Positions 11,909 to 63,702 of a DNA stretch of 64,000 nucleotides are shown here, piece by piece (within the stretch, counting starts at the first letter, position 1; every line of letters begins with the position of its first letter). Origin of the DNA: Diphasiastrum complanatum (Eukaryota > Streptophyta > Lycopodiopsida > Lycopodiales > Lycopodiaceae); contig CM055111.1 in assembly GCA_029204225.1 (NCBI GenBank), forward strand, positions 1,934,421 to 1,998,420, in the 5' to 3' direction. Both the position numbers and the translations under genes were made by a program. The notes under the pieces were generated by a model. That model saw only the letters and a program-made list of their open reading frames with translations. It searched no databases and was not told the DNA's origin.

Positions 11909-14900
11909 GAGAACAACAATAGTTCATCCTATGTCGAGGAGCCCGAGAGCTCAAAAATGGGCAAAGAAAGAATGAACAGAAATTGTTCGACCGCCTATAT
12001 CTATAAAGACGTGTGTACAGCATCAACATTTGACACACATGAGGTGATTCTAGACTCAAGAGCCACCTTACACTTCGTGACATCAAGACGAATAATGTCT
12101 GATTTCAGAAGTGCAGATCCTTAAAGATTCATAGTTCTTGGATATGGATCTAGACATCAAGTAAACAATATTAGTTCACTATGGCTCAACACCAACGGTG
12201 GAGACAGATGACTCGAAGATGTTCTATTTGTGCCTACTCTGCAACAAGACTTGCTCTCTGTAGCAAGAATAGCAGATACAAGGATACGTGTGACGTTTTC
12301 TGACATGCTTCTGTGATTGATGCCAGTACCAGTACTTTGATCGCTCAAAGAAGAAGGAAAGAAAACCTATATCATCTGAAGGTACGCCTACCTGCAGATC
12401 ATGTGCATCAGACTCATGATGACCAGCCAGACACTCTGTGGCATAAGAGACTCTGTCACATGAACTCAATGGCACTTTACCAAGCAAGCCATCATGGAGC
12501 AATAACAAGGGTCAACATCTCGAATGCAACCAGTTCAACCACCTGTGATGCATGTTTGAAGGGCAAGATGTCACGCACACCATTTGTGAAAGACTCCTAC
12601 AGAACGACTAAGATTCTGGAGCTAGTGCATTCTGACATCTAAGGACCATTCAACATGATCTCAGTAGGAAGTTCAAAATATTATATAACCTTCATTGATG
12701 ATTATAGTAAATTTGCTAGAGTGTATTTTATTCAGAATAAATCTGAAGCACTTGATAAATTCACAAAATATGTGAATTGGGCTGAGAGATGTACAGGCAA
12801 CAAGGTTAAGCAGATTAAGACAGATCAAGGTGGCGAATACATCTCGAATTGCTTCACTGACTTTTGCAATAATCGTGACATCATTCACAGAAGAACTACA
12901 ACCTACACACCGCAACACAATGATGTTGTTGAATGAAAGAACAGGACCCTGATGGAAGCAGCCAGATGCATGATGGCCTACTCAAAAGCTCCAAGGGCAT
13001 TGTGGGCTAAAGCAGTAGCTATAGTCGCATACATCCAGAACACAACAAGCAAGTATGGTGTCCCTCACACGACACCACATGAGCTATGGTGGGGTAGAAA
13101 GCCCAATCTATCTCACGTCAGAATCTTTGGTTGTGTAGCTTATGCACATATTCCTAATAAGCTTCGAAAGAAGCTTGCCAGAGAAAGCCGAGCAGAGATT
13201 TCTGGTAGGTTATGACACAATTCATCATACTACAGAGTCTACATGCTAGACACGAACACTGTGAAAACAGTGAGAGATATCAGATTCGATGAGAGTAGGA
13301 CAGTGGCCAATGACGATCTTGTTAGCTACAAAGTTCTGGAGAGACAGTACTATGACCTACCGCCAATGACAGAGGGAACAGAGGATGAACACGAAAATGA
13401 AGATTTTTGAGTCATCTCCCATTCAAGCGACGAATCTAACGAAGAAAGATTCGAGAGGCAACTTGCCATCGCAGTTCCTGTAAACCAAGATGGTTCCGGA
13501 CCGAGCAGAGCAGAAAAAAGCAAAGGCATAGCTGTCCCAGGAGGATCTCCCAGAAGGTCGACAAGACCACGAAGAGCGCCAGCAAGATATGTGCCAAGAG
13601 CTCAACTTCCACATCAGAAGAGTTCTGCGGATTTATTGGCAAACCACAGACTTTCGAGGAAGTGATTGACAGTCTAGAGAAGGAAAAATGGATCCAAGCC
13701 ATGAACGAAGAGATGGAGTCTATGAGGAAGAACCAAGTATGGACATTGGAGTCATTACCACATAAGCGCATGACTGTCAAATGCAAATGGGTTTTCAAGC
13801 TCAAATATGGACCGAATGGGAACATCACGAAATACAAAGCAAGATTGGTAGCGAAAGGTTTCTCTCAGAGATATGGTATTGACTACTCTGAAACCTTCTC
13901 TCTTGTTGTCCAACATTCGTCCCTATGTCTGTTATTTGCATATGCAGCAGCTTACGACCTCAGGATCCACATTGTGGACGAGAAGACAGCCTTCTTGCAT
14001 GGCGAATTAGATGAAGAGGTCTACATGGATCAACCCCCAGGATACGTCTCAAATTCACTTCCTGACTATGCATGCAGAATGCACAGAAGTATCTACGGTC
14101 TGAAACAATTAGCCCGACAATTGTACAAGAAGAAAGATTCAAGTCTCTGTTGGCTGATTCTTATGTATATGTCAAAGTTACAGATGGCAGATCATCATAG
14201 TAGTTGTATATGTGGACGACACTTTGATACTTTGCAGGAGTGAGCAGCTAATTGTTGAAGTAAAGACAGACATCTCGAAACATTTTGAGATAGTGGATCT
14301 GGGAGAAGCCAGGTGTTACCTAGGCTAACAAATTAAAAGGGACTACGAGGGAGGTAAGTTATACCTTCACCAGTCCATATACACCTAGAAGATCCTAGAG
14401 GACTTTGGGATGCTGAACAGCAAAGGAGTGAACACTCCAATGCTCGCAGGGATGGTGCTGACAAGCGACGACTGTCCAAGGACTGAGCGAGAGAGAGAAC
14501 AAATGCAGCTCACACCTTACAGGAAGCTGATAGGATCACTGATTTACCTTGCAGACAACACAAGTCCTGATATTGCTTATGCAGTGTTCAAAAGGAGCCA
14601 ATTCTACACGAATCCAGGCTCGACACATTGGAAGATTGCAAAACGCATTTTGCAATATCTTCAATTAATGAGAGATTATGGCTTGTGTTATTGTCGTGAT
14701 GTAGGTTTCAGGATATTTTCCTACAATGATGCTAGCTGGGCATCTCTCAAGGACAACTATAAAAGCATCTTAGGAGGATGCACCATCGCATTAGGAGCAA
14801 CAATTCTTTGGGTCAGCAAGAAGCAGACCGTTGTAGCCCAGTCATCCTACGAAGCAGAATATGTTGCAGCAACAAAGATGGCCAACGAGATAATCTGGCT

Positions 14901-15107
14901 AAGGCAGTTCCTGGATGAATTGGGCGAAACAAGAAACGAGCCCCTAGTCTTGCAGATGGACAACATCTCTGCAATACACCTGACGAAAGATCTCGTCTTC
15001 CATTCCAGAACGAAGCACATTGCGATCAAGTACCACTTGATCAGGGATCTAATTGAAAAGAAGATGCTGCAAACCAACTTCATTGGAACAAAAGACATGG
15101 TTGCTGA
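11909..15107 (+). pseudogene. copia-2 pol, 5' part: protease, integrase, RT, most of RNase H
   Basis: Protease: VILDSRATLHFV near 12045-12080, where the canonical DSG triad reads DSR. Pre-integrase LWHKRLCHM with CDACLKGK (12420-12570). Integrase core YITFIDDYS, then TDQGGEY and PQHNDVVE (12640-12936), C-terminal HVRIFGCVAYAHIPNK (13110-13165). RT: VKCKWVFKLKYG, KARLVAKGF and FLHGELDEEVY (13660-14030), with YVDD in another frame near 14205 after a frameshift. RNase H: YNDASW, SSYEAEY and LQMDN up to KDMVAD, where the nested element cuts in. Stops and frameshifts are scattered, so no product is possible. Confidence 0.9.
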
Positions 15108-15857
<750 letters not shown>

Positions 15858-16489
15858 GTGCGTCGTTGCCAAGGAGTGCCACACACTCGTTTCGCCGCAT
15901 AGCTTTGTCACTCTCTTCCTTTCTCATCATTCTTTTTCATCAAAAAAATCGAATTTTAAGGGTAGAATAGTGTGAGTAGTGTTAGTTTTTGTTGTTTCTT
16001 CATGATTTTTTTGTTTGTTTGCACTGTAGGGAGAGATTGTGGGGTGGTAGGATCAGATTCAAGCACCCAATCCCTTCATTAATCCATAAAATCCATAAAA
16101 ATCAGAAAAAAAAAAGCTCAAAATTTGTTTTTGGAGGGAAAAAGAGAGCCAAAATCCCATAAGATTTTGATTTTTCAAAAACCAGCAAGAACTAGCCTTC
16201 GCATGACTGGCAGCAGCTCCAGGATACTGTCCCAGACCTACATAGAAGCCTGTGAAGGCTACTTCCCAATAGATTTTGAAAAAACAAAGAAAAACCCATA
16301 AAAATTCAAAAATCCCTTGAAAAAAAAAAAATCAAAAATCAAAACTAACCTTTGAAGAGCTCTCTGAAGTTCCATCTCACTGAGACAAGGACACAGAGAA
16401 GTCTGTAAGAGTTAGATCCCAAAAAAAGTGCCCCTGTGAAGGTTCCCAAGAGCAAAAAGTGGCCTAGAACATTCTCAGACAACAATTTT
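15858..16489 (+). other. Untranslated leader of the gag-only element
   Basis: No ORF of note. The part at about 16185-16330 (CAAGAACT..., CATGACTGGCAG, GACCTACATAGAAGCCT, CCATAAAAATTCAAAAATCC) recurs in reverse complement at about 53300-53430. This links this element to the minus-strand gag element at 50.8-53.7 kb. Confidence 0.6.
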
Positions 16490-17705
16490 TTGAGTTTCCC
16501 TGGGAAGTAACTCTTGCAGCTTGGTAAGCAAGTGGATTTGACTAAGATACAAGTGCATACCAGTCTGCGAGGATTTGTTTCCAGAAAATCCTAAAATTTT
16601 GCAAAAAAAACCCCAAAAAAATACACCTTTTTCAAGATTTTTTGAGTTTCCTTCGGAAGTAACTCTTGCAGCTTGGTGAGCAGCTGAATCTAATTGAGAT
16701 ACAAGTGCATACCACTTTGCGAGGGTTTGTTCCCAGAAAACCCTAAAATTTTGCCAAAAAACCCCCAAAAAAAATGCACTTTTTTCAAGATTTTTTGAGT
16801 TTCCTTGAGAAGTAACTCTTGTAGCTTGGTGAGCAGCTGAGTATGACTAAGATACAAGTTCATGCCAGTCTACGAGGGTTTTTTCTTAGAAAATCCTAAA
16901 ATTTTGCAAAAAAAACCCCAAAAAAATGCACATTTTTCAAGATTGTTTAAGTTTCCTTGGGAAGTAACTCTTGCAGCTTGGTGAGTAGTTGAATCTAATT
17001 GAAATACAAGTACATACCAGTCTGCGAGGGTTTGTTAACAAAAAATCCTAAATTTTTAAAAAAAAAACCCAAACAAATGCACTTTTTTCAAAAGAAAATT
17101 AAGTTTCCTTGAGAAGAAGCTCTTGTAGCTTTGTGAGCAGCTGAATCTGACTAAGATACAAGTGCATACGAGTCTGCAAGGGTTTGTTCCCAGAAAATCT
17201 TAAAATTTTGCAAAAAAACCCCAAAAAAATGCACGTTTTTCAAGATGTTTTTACTTTCCTTGGGAATTGACTCTCTCAGCTTGGTAAGCAGCTGAATCTG
17301 ACCTAGATACAAGTGCATGCCAATCTGCAAGGGTCTTTTTCCAGAAATTTTAAAATTTTGCAAGAAAACCCCAAACAAATGCACCTTTTTCAAGATGTTT
17401 TGAGTTTTCTTGGGAAGTAACTCTTGCAGCTTAGTGAGCAGCTGAATCTAATTGATATACAAGTTCATACCAGTCTGTGAGGGTTTTTTCCCAGAAAATC
17501 TTAAAATTTTGCAAAAAAAACCCCAAAACAATGCACTTTTTTCAAGATTTTTTGAGTGTCCTTAGGAAGTAACTCTTGAAGCTTGGTGAGCAGTTGAATC
17601 TGACTGAGATACAAGTGCATATCAGTCTGTAAGGTTTTGTTCTCAGAAAATTTTTAAATTTTGCAAAAAAACCCCAAACAATTGCACTTTTTCCATGATT
17701 TTTTG
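16490..17705. repeat. Eight tandem ~152-bp repeats in the leader
   Basis: Units share TTTTTTGAGTTTCCTTGGGA, AGTAACTCTTGCAGCTTGGT, GATACAAGTGCATACCAGTC, TGCGAGGGTTTGTT and TCCTAAAATTTTGCAAAAAA. The GAGTTTC landmarks fall at 16492, 16644, 16797, ~16949, ~17100, ~17251, 17402 and 17554, a spacing of 151-153. Partial frames on the minus strand reflect the repeat and are not genes. Confidence 0.93.
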
Positions 17706-18383
17706 AGAATTGCTAGGCCGTAACCTCTGAAAAGAGTTTTATAGATATATTTAAGCTAGATATGGCTACTATGAGAGTTTTGTGAAGATCCAATGGTTAG
17801 ATTTTAAAATATCCAAGAAAAAGTGCCAAAAAACTGAGTTTTTTCTAGATCCTGACAAATCTGTCCATCAAGAACCCTTGCAGAACTCACATTGTCTAGA
17901 AATGGTCCAGATACATCTACTGTAGGAAGGTTGAAGGTTAGATTCACTCTGATCTGAAGAAATCTCAAAGAAAAAAAAAACCAAGAAAAGGGCTAAAATC
18001 ACACTATTAGCCAACTGAAATTGATCAGATCTTATCAAATCTAGGTTGCAGTCACATTATCCATCAAGATCCAACATCCCTGGACTGAATCAAGTGAATG
18101 AACCTCATATCAAGCCGATCAGTTCCCTCCACATCAACCACTATGCATCCATCATTCTTCTGTCCCATCTCTATTCCATCTTCTATCTCCATCTCTGCTA
18201 GATAAATCCATTTCTGTCTCTATTCTCATCCATACTGATCCACCGTTTACCGATTCTCTTCTCTCTTTTTTCTTTTCCATCTCCCACAAAAAAAAAAAAA
18301 AAGAGGTTGGAACACCAGAATCATTGAGCAAACCTTGAAGCAATTCACCAACCAGCTACTTTGTGACATTCTAGTGCTGAACT
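17706..18383 (+). other. Leader between repeat array and gag, no gene seen
   Basis: AT-rich, with poly-A runs (about 17970 and 18288-18302) and CT-rich patches (about 18150-18280). No domain-bearing frame. It probably carries the lost N-terminal half of gag, since gag similarity begins only at about 18384. Confidence 0.4.
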
Positions 18384-18926
18384 ATGGAGACCGCCCTTGT
18401 AAGATTATCGAAATTAAAAAAGTTCCCTGCTAAAACAATCCGAGACTACACCTATCAAATCTATCATCTAGTGAAGGATTGTGATCCCCCGATTCTCCAA
18501 CAGATCATCATGGCAAAATACTATGTCGGACTACCCAAAAGGATCAGATCTGGTATGGAAGAGTTAGCATCCTATGCGTCGCTTGCACAACTTTGTAAGG
18601 ATGCTGCCTTGATGGAAATCTCACTCGGGAAGAAGGATTTTCCCTATCCAGATGGGGAATCAGAGCAACAAAGGTCGACAACGAGTGATGATCCAACAAG
18701 AATGGGACCCCATGCAAGGCAACAAAGTGCAGCAAGGTCAAGCAGATCAAGTGCAGCAGAAGATCAAGAACCTTGCACTTCAAGCTGTCAACAAGCTTAT
18801 GCTCGCTCTATTAAGTTTCTTGAAAAGGATGAATGTACATACTATATTGGAAATCATCCGAGTGCAAAATGTCCAATCAAGAATCCTCGACATGATGGAC
18901 CAAAGGTGGAGCAGAAGGCCCGATAG
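18384..18926 (+). pseudogene. Gag core, C-terminal half, of the gag-only element
   Basis: The first ~90 codons (FPAKTIRDYTYQI ... YVGLPKRIRSGMEE ... LCKDAALMEIS) align with the gag at 47546-47750 (RDYIERVTRF ... FLSGLPKQIRCELK ... AMDDAIREE) and with the minus-strand copy at about 53000. A low-complexity Gln/Ser stretch follows. A damaged knuckle follows that: CTYYIGNHPSAKC, where the second Cys is Tyr (TGT to TAT). A frame change near 18650 is likely. The N-terminal half is absent. Structural role only; no enzyme domain. Confidence 0.7.
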
Positions 18927-19052
18927 CCAGATCCAACAATTCAACGATCAGAAACAGAATCAAGCCAACAAGGAGCTCATCTGAAGGATGGATGTCAAAT
19001 AAACCCATCTAAATCACGAATTTCTTCAACAAACAGTGGCAAAGTAGAAGTT

Positions 19053-19826
19053 TTGGTTATATCCTCTTGTATGTCACCGAACTCCATGGAGGACCATAAC
19101 AGCCTACCAGTCTACTTTGTGGAAGATCCTAAGGGGAATCTATTACCAGTGTATGCCTATCAACTTAGAGGCGATGGTCTATTGCACTCGGTAAGATGCT
19201 ATGGATGCAGAGGGAAACATCGTCGTGCTGAATGTCCACATCGAGGGGATCCATCAACATTTGATCTCTCGTGTTCACAATGCGGAGTTAATCATCCATG
19301 CCGAGATTGCCTGATGAGAAATCCACAAATAGCCAGGAGGCATTTGGCCTATGTAGACCGACATGCACCTGTGGTGACCCTTCCACCTCGAACGCACTAT
19401 AAAAGAAAAATCTTAGTGCCATCGGGCTATGAAGCGAGTGATGAAGAAGACAATCTGGCAAAAGTCCCAAAGAACGCAAAGATACCCTTGGGCAAACAAG
19501 TAAAACCATCACAGAAGACAAAGATGGTAGAATCCATCACGCCAATGGTAACTGAGGAAGTCAAGAAATTGGCATCCGACGAAGTCCAATGGATTTTACC
19601 AAGTCTCTTGGCGCAATCACTGCAAAGAATTCTTAGTGATGAAGTACAAAGGGGACTAGTGTCAATAGGGCAACTTGAAGGCAATTCAACACAAGATCCA
19701 AGGAAAAGTGCCATCACGCAGCCTTCAACGGGGAAGTGCATTAATGACCAAGGGAAGACTAAAGTTGATGATTGTCCCTCAACGAGCAAGATTCAACCAA
19801 ATTCTCATTGTTCCATAATGCAGTAG
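19053..19826 (+). CDS. Gag C-terminal part with paired CX2CX3HX4C zinc knuckles
   Basis: A 257-codon open frame. Codons ~45-95 hold CYGCRGKHRRAEC and CSQCGVNHPCRDC. Both have three residues between the second Cys and His instead of the retroviral four. After them come an Arg/His/Pro stretch, an acidic SDEEDN patch and a long Lys/Glu/Gln-rich tail. It continues the gag of 18384-18926 after a short broken gap. Expected role: binding of element RNA in the particle. The frame is long and clean compared with the wrecked copia pol around it, which suggests the nested element is younger. Confidence 0.6.
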   Translation: MVISSCMSPNSMEDHNSLPVYFVEDPKGNLLPVYAYQLRGDGLLHSVRCYGCRGKHRRAECPHRGDPSTFDLSCSQCGVNHPCRDCLMRNPQIARRHLAYVDRHAPVVTLPPRTHYKRKILVPSGYEASDEEDNLAKVPKNAKIPLGKQVKPSQKTKMVESITPMVTEEVKKLASDEVQWILPSLLAQSLQRILSDEVQRGLVSIGQLEGNSTQDPRKSAITQPSTGKCINDQGKTKVDDCPSTSKIQPNSHCSIMQ

Positions 19827-19928
19827 CCCAAACCAATGCCAAATCTGGGTATATCCATTCTTCAAAGGCCAAATCCAGGGAATCCAAGCCCAAATAGGCC
19901 TCCAGTATAGCAAGCACCAACACTTACA

Positions 19929-20201
19929 ATGACAAAGCCTTGTCCTAAATCTTTGATATTGATTGCTGAGGAAAGTCTTCAGGTTATGGCATACCAGGAA
20001 TACCTGAACAGACAAGAGAGTCAAGCAAGCATGTCATATCCACATTATGATCTGGGGGAGTCCATGATGTTGGGACCAGTTGTGCCAATCTATGAGGATC
20101 CAGTTTTATCTTGGGATACTCTGATGGAATGCCTCAACTACCCAATTGGTGATGAACAAGGTTCTCCGGAATGGCCACTAGACCCTTATGGGTATTATTG
20201 A
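19929..20201 (+). CDS. Acidic C-terminal ORF of the gag-only element
   Basis: A 90-codon frame after a stop-containing gap, rich in Glu, Tyr, Pro and Met and ending WPLDPYGYY. Unrecognised. It sits where an active LTR element would carry protease and pol, but it lacks DSG, YVDD and DDE-type motifs. It may be the extreme C-terminus of gag or a small accessory ORF. Confidence 0.4.
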   Translation: MTKPCPKSLILIAEESLQVMAYQEYLNRQESQASMSYPHYDLGESMMLGPVVPIYEDPVLSWDTLMECLNYPIGDEQGSPEWPLDPYGYY

Positions 20202-20388
20202 AAATCTGGCAAGTCCCAGTTCTTGCTGATCATCCACTAATAAAGTCTCAGGTTTTACATAAGCGAATTCTATCCATGCTTTTCTTGAAGCAGCCATGTC
20301 CCAACAATAAAAGAACCGACAACAGCGCCCCTTCATGACAGTTCCAGCCTAGTGTCGAGGGACCGACACTACTTTGGGCCTTGGACCC

Positions 20389-21169
<781 letters not shown>

Positions 21170-21499
21170 ACTGACATCTTCAGTAAAGTCCTAGACAAAG
21201 GACTCTTTGAGAGACAGAGGATCAGTCTCAGGATCGTAAAGCTATCATGCTTTGAGAGGGAGCTAAAGAAACGAAATGTTTCTAGTTACAAAGCCTCGCT
21301 ACCTTTCAGCCCTCAACCTGATGAAGATGTTCGCGAACACAAAAATCAGGAGACACGAAGCACGAAAAATTTCGCGAACACGAAAGTCAAAGGAAATGAA
21401 GACGAACGGTTCGCGAACTCGAAAGTCAAAGTACACGAAGACGAATGGCTCGCGAACACAAAAGATTCACGAATGAGAATCTTTTGCGGTCCAATATGA
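21170..21499 (+). pseudogene. copia-2 RNase H C-terminus plus 39-bp repeat tail
   Basis: The frame resumes the copia-2 RNase H end (DIFSKVLDKGLFERQRISL, RIVKLS), expected directly after VAD. After ~45 codons it enters a tandem array: CGCGAAC landmarks at about 21332, 21373, 21412 and 21451, mostly 39 bp apart and thus 13 codons in frame. The array encodes a repeated FANTKVK...EDE motif, then stops at 21497. It gives independent proof that 15108-21169 is a nested insertion. Confidence 0.85.
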
Positions 21500-21593
21500 G
21501 AGAAGGCAAACGACCAAAACGAAACCTTCTCCTGCCCTCCACGCTCCAGAGAGTACCAGCAAGATCATGTAAATACCCAAAAGTACAGATATA

Positions 21594-22351
21594 TGATCTG
21601 ATGGCATGACATCAACAGATACATTTTAGGTCGTGGCTAATCTGTCACTCTTGTATTTCCCTGATTAGTTGTAGATGCTTAATCACTCTAATCTTAGATT
21701 TCCCTAGAGCAACTATACTTACTGGATGATACTTGACATATAGATCAACAGAGTACACATACAATGTAAGGTAGTAGTCTGATGCAAGTAAGCAATCAAG
21801 ACAAAATATATAATACATGTCCGCCTGCGTGCGAAGACAATTCTGTCTAGGACTTGTAGATCCAACTGTCTGCTAGTAAAGCAAGACAATTGCTCATGAG
21901 AGAACTATGTTTCTCCCACGCCAACGCATTGTGTGGATTTGCATGCAGTGCTTGAAGAAATCAGAGAAAGATCAATATAGATGATTTTCTTGTTGTGTCT
22001 GATCTCGAATGCAAATGCGTCTGCTGTTTATTCGTGTGTCTAAGTTTCCTTGTTCATTTGAATTCCGCACCTTGGTTGAAACTATGTTGAATGCTACATT
22101 AATTTTATAAATGGTAGATTAGCAGTGCCTGACTACACTCTGGAGGACTGTAGGAGTGATTCAGCTGGCAGTGTCCAACGATCGCATCTGAACTCCATCC
22201 AAGGGCAAGAGAGTCGTGGTTCCTTCGCGAAAGCTTCGCGACTGCGATTCTGATTCATATCACACTTTCTTTCAGTGGTATAAGAGCATATCACACTCTT
22301 TTTTTCCTTTCAGTGGTATCAGAGCATATCACATTTCACTTTCTCCAACAC
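21594..22351 (+). repeat. copia-2 3' LTR
   Basis: TGATCTGATGGCATGA ... TTTCTCCAACA. Collinear with 10127-10880, with scattered substitutions. It includes two TGGTATNAGAGCATATCA copies near its end. Unique AT-rich DNA follows. Confidence 0.8.
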
Positions 22352-24774
22352 TACTAACCTACCAAGTAGTTAGTGTATGGAAGTGTTTGATGAAATGAAA
22401 TCAAAATGGGATCAATATAGTAGGTTGTAGCTGCTAATTTTGAAGAAGAGCTTGCCCTTATGCCTAAGTGGCAATTTCTACCAAGATTGATGTTCTATGT
22501 TTGGGAGAAAATCATAGAATACTTGTTTGATTAAAGTTGATTTGAAAGGAGTACTCCACAAGGGCCATGTTTTATATAAAGTTTGTCACATCATTTATAG
22601 ATCCAACACATGAGAGTGTCTAGATGCACGTCGTAAATAGCAAAACATTTGTGTCCCTCTCTTTTTCTTTCATGCATGTTGATTAGATACACCTTTATAT
22701 GCAAGTTATAAATAGAAAAAAAGTCGTATCTCTCTCTTTTTCTTACATACTTCCCTAGGATCTCAACTTGCATGACACATTAACATCATTATTAAATGTA
22801 AAAATAATCAAATATAAAAGTTTTCTTTTGCATTTACAATTTCATCTATGCTTTTTAATGTTTTTAGATCTCTACTCATGCACACATCCTAAATCAGATC
22901 CTCGAGACATGAATAGAAAATTATAATCATGATGCCACAATTCCGAGCCAACTAGGATATGAAGATAACTAATTACCTTGCATCCAATATTAAAAAATCA
23001 CACTTTGTATTCAATAAATTTGTGGCAACACCCTTGTGGTGTACCACAACACTCTTGCTTTTAAAGCATTGAGAAAAAAAAAATGGAAATGTATAGACAA
23101 AAATAGCAAAAGATGGGGAAGGAGGTACCCACTAACTCAAGCTCTACTTAAGACTATCTATGCGGTAAGCGGTGTTCAAATTTATTTGGCTTGTAATTTG
23201 TCTTACAATTTCTATTGAAAATGTTTACTCAAATATGTCTTGATAAAAATTTGCAGGAGGATGAAGAAGAGATGTTTCAAAGTTACTGGGCTGCCTAAAA
23301 TGGCTCCAAAGGAAAAAGAGGAATCCATTGAAAAAGTTAGAAGTGAAATTGGCCCAAAGAATGGGAGAGATTTGTTCTTGAGTTTTTGTGCTTTTTTATA
23401 GTTATCTTCATAGATTGTTGAATATGGAATATTACCTTGGAATAAATCATGTGAATATGAATAGTATATAATTTTTTTCTTTTATTATTTCAGATCAAAT
23501 TATTTATGTTGAAAACCCAACTTTGAATTTGGAATAAGAAAATGCACTTTAGAAAGGTCCTTTGAGCATAAAAGCAATTTTTTGAATCTAGAAAAGTTAT
23601 GCACAGTTTTTGGTGCTACTTCTTCGATTGCATCCAAAATATAATGCATCTTGGGTTCCAAGGGGGGCTTGAACTTGGGACCAAAGGAACTTTTGATGCA
23701 TTTAAAATGTAATGGCTTAATATTGTTGGAAAAGATTTCATAAGAAAGACTTTGGGACTTAAACGTAAGGGAGACAAATACATTCTGACGTGGTTGGCCA
23801 AAGGCGTTTACATGGATCCGCTTCTTTTAAAAGATACTACTTTCATTGTAAATTTGCGCTAGTTAATCATTATTGTATATTTTGAGCAAATGTAATATGT
23901 TTGGACATCTATAACTCATAAAATGAGAACCATATTGCATGTTATTTGTTGGTAAAAGATTTAGATGTGAAAGTTGTGACATTAAATCACAAATCGACAA
24001 ATGTGGTAATTATGAATTTTTTGAAATGCACTTAACCTTTTTCATCTTCCCATTTCTAATAACCACTCCAAAGACTAGAATTAGAACCACAATTTTAAAT
24101 GGATGTTTGGTATATTACTTGTGGAAAGTAGTAAATCCTAATTTGACTATTTGAGCCCTAATGTGGCAGGCTAGCTTCTAGTTGCTCAAAATCGTACTTT
24201 CCACCATATAATTTGAATTTGAAAGTTTAGGGAGTCAAAAATATCCTTTGTGTCTTATTTTTCATTGGTTAGAAATGAGGTGAAAGTTAAACTTTTGAAA
24301 CTAATTAAGATTGTCTAGTTACCAATCATCTTGATCAAACATATTTAGGTAAGATGAATATATGGACCCAAGATACTAGTCTACCAGAGCAATATGTTAG
24401 TGACATTATATAAGAAGCTCATTTGTACATATTTTATATTGAGAGAATTGAAAACTTATTGAAGCTTATTTGTTGGAAAAGATCATGCGAAAAAGAAAAA
24501 CGAGGAGAAAAAAAAATCCCAACACACAAAAAATGAGAATTTATTTTTTTAAAATGTGATAAAAAAAATTAGAAAAAGATGTAAATTTCTTTTACAAAAA
24601 ATAAGAAGACCAAAAAAAATTTTCAAATTTTGTTTTTAGAAAAAGGAATTGAAAAAAATCCGCAAAAAAATAAACTAGAAAAAAAAAATGCAGACAAGAA
24701 AAACGCAAAAAAAGGGGAGAAATAAAATCCACAAAAAAGAAGAAATCAGAAGAAAAAATGAGAAAAGTCCATCA
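22352..24774. other. AT-rich intergenic DNA, no gene recognised
   Basis: No domain-bearing frames. A weak ~90-bp degenerate duplication lies around 22600-22745 (TAAATAG...CTCTCTTTTTCTT twice). An A-rich block lies at 24470-24760. A fragment at 23258-23400 after a good acceptor-like TTTGCAG encodes Lys/Glu-rich sequence but has no recognisable homology. Confidence 0.4.
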
Positions 24775-24945
24775 CAGCGCGGTGGTTGGGTAGAGTGGTT
24801 GACTGCGACAAGCAAGGCACATGCTCGATTCCCAGCCGCTTAAGAGCTTGCTCCTCACTTGGCGTTGCCCAGATGGCGTTGCCAGGATGTATATGTTGTG
24901 TATAACCCACTAGTGGTGTAACTCCGTATACAAAAAATAAATTCG
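24775..24945 (+). mobile_element. tRNA-derived SINE-like element
   Basis: GCGCGGTGGTTGGGTAGAGTGG resembles a tRNA 5' end with a pol III A box. GCTCGATTCCC about 40 bp later resembles a B box (consensus GGTTCGANNCC). A non-tRNA body follows (CACTTGGCGTTGCCCAGATG..., CCCACTAGTGGTGTAACTCC) and an A-rich tail (CAAAAAATAAA). It lies about 200 bp upstream of the DRC5 start codon. No clear target duplication was seen. Confidence 0.5.
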
Positions 24946-25078
24946 CAAAAAACAAGAGAACAAAAAACTTTTAAATTTTTTTTTTTGATTTTTTTTTTTT
25001 TGGAGGTGTCATTATGCATCCCCTCCCCAAAACAAACACAAAAACGATATCTTCACTTCGTGAACTACTACAAGCGGT

Positions 25079-25080
<2 letters not shown>

Positions 25081-25128
<48 letters not shown>
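25081..25128 (+). repeat. (CT)n tract upstream of the DRC5 start codon
   Basis: 48 bp of CT ending 12 bp before the ATG at 25141. Pyrimidine patches are common in plant core promoters and 5' UTRs, so it may be leader or promoter of the gene. An ATG at 25014 opens a short upstream frame that overlaps the main start. It could dampen translation if transcription begins upstream of it. Confidence 0.9.
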
Positions 25129-25131
<3 letters not shown>

Positions 25132-25140
25132 GCGAGAGGA

Positions 25141-63696
<38,556 letters not shown>

Positions 63697-63702
63697 AAGA
63701 AA

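Noticed and set aside
16475-17393. Minus-strand frames with repeated FLQNFK/QIGMHLY-like peptides
   Set aside because: They are translations of the 152-bp tandem repeat; the frame is lost in several units.
24775-24850. Functional tRNA gene
   Set aside because: The A and B box-like words are imperfect and no cloverleaf acceptor stem or anticodon arm can be paired; a SINE head fits better.
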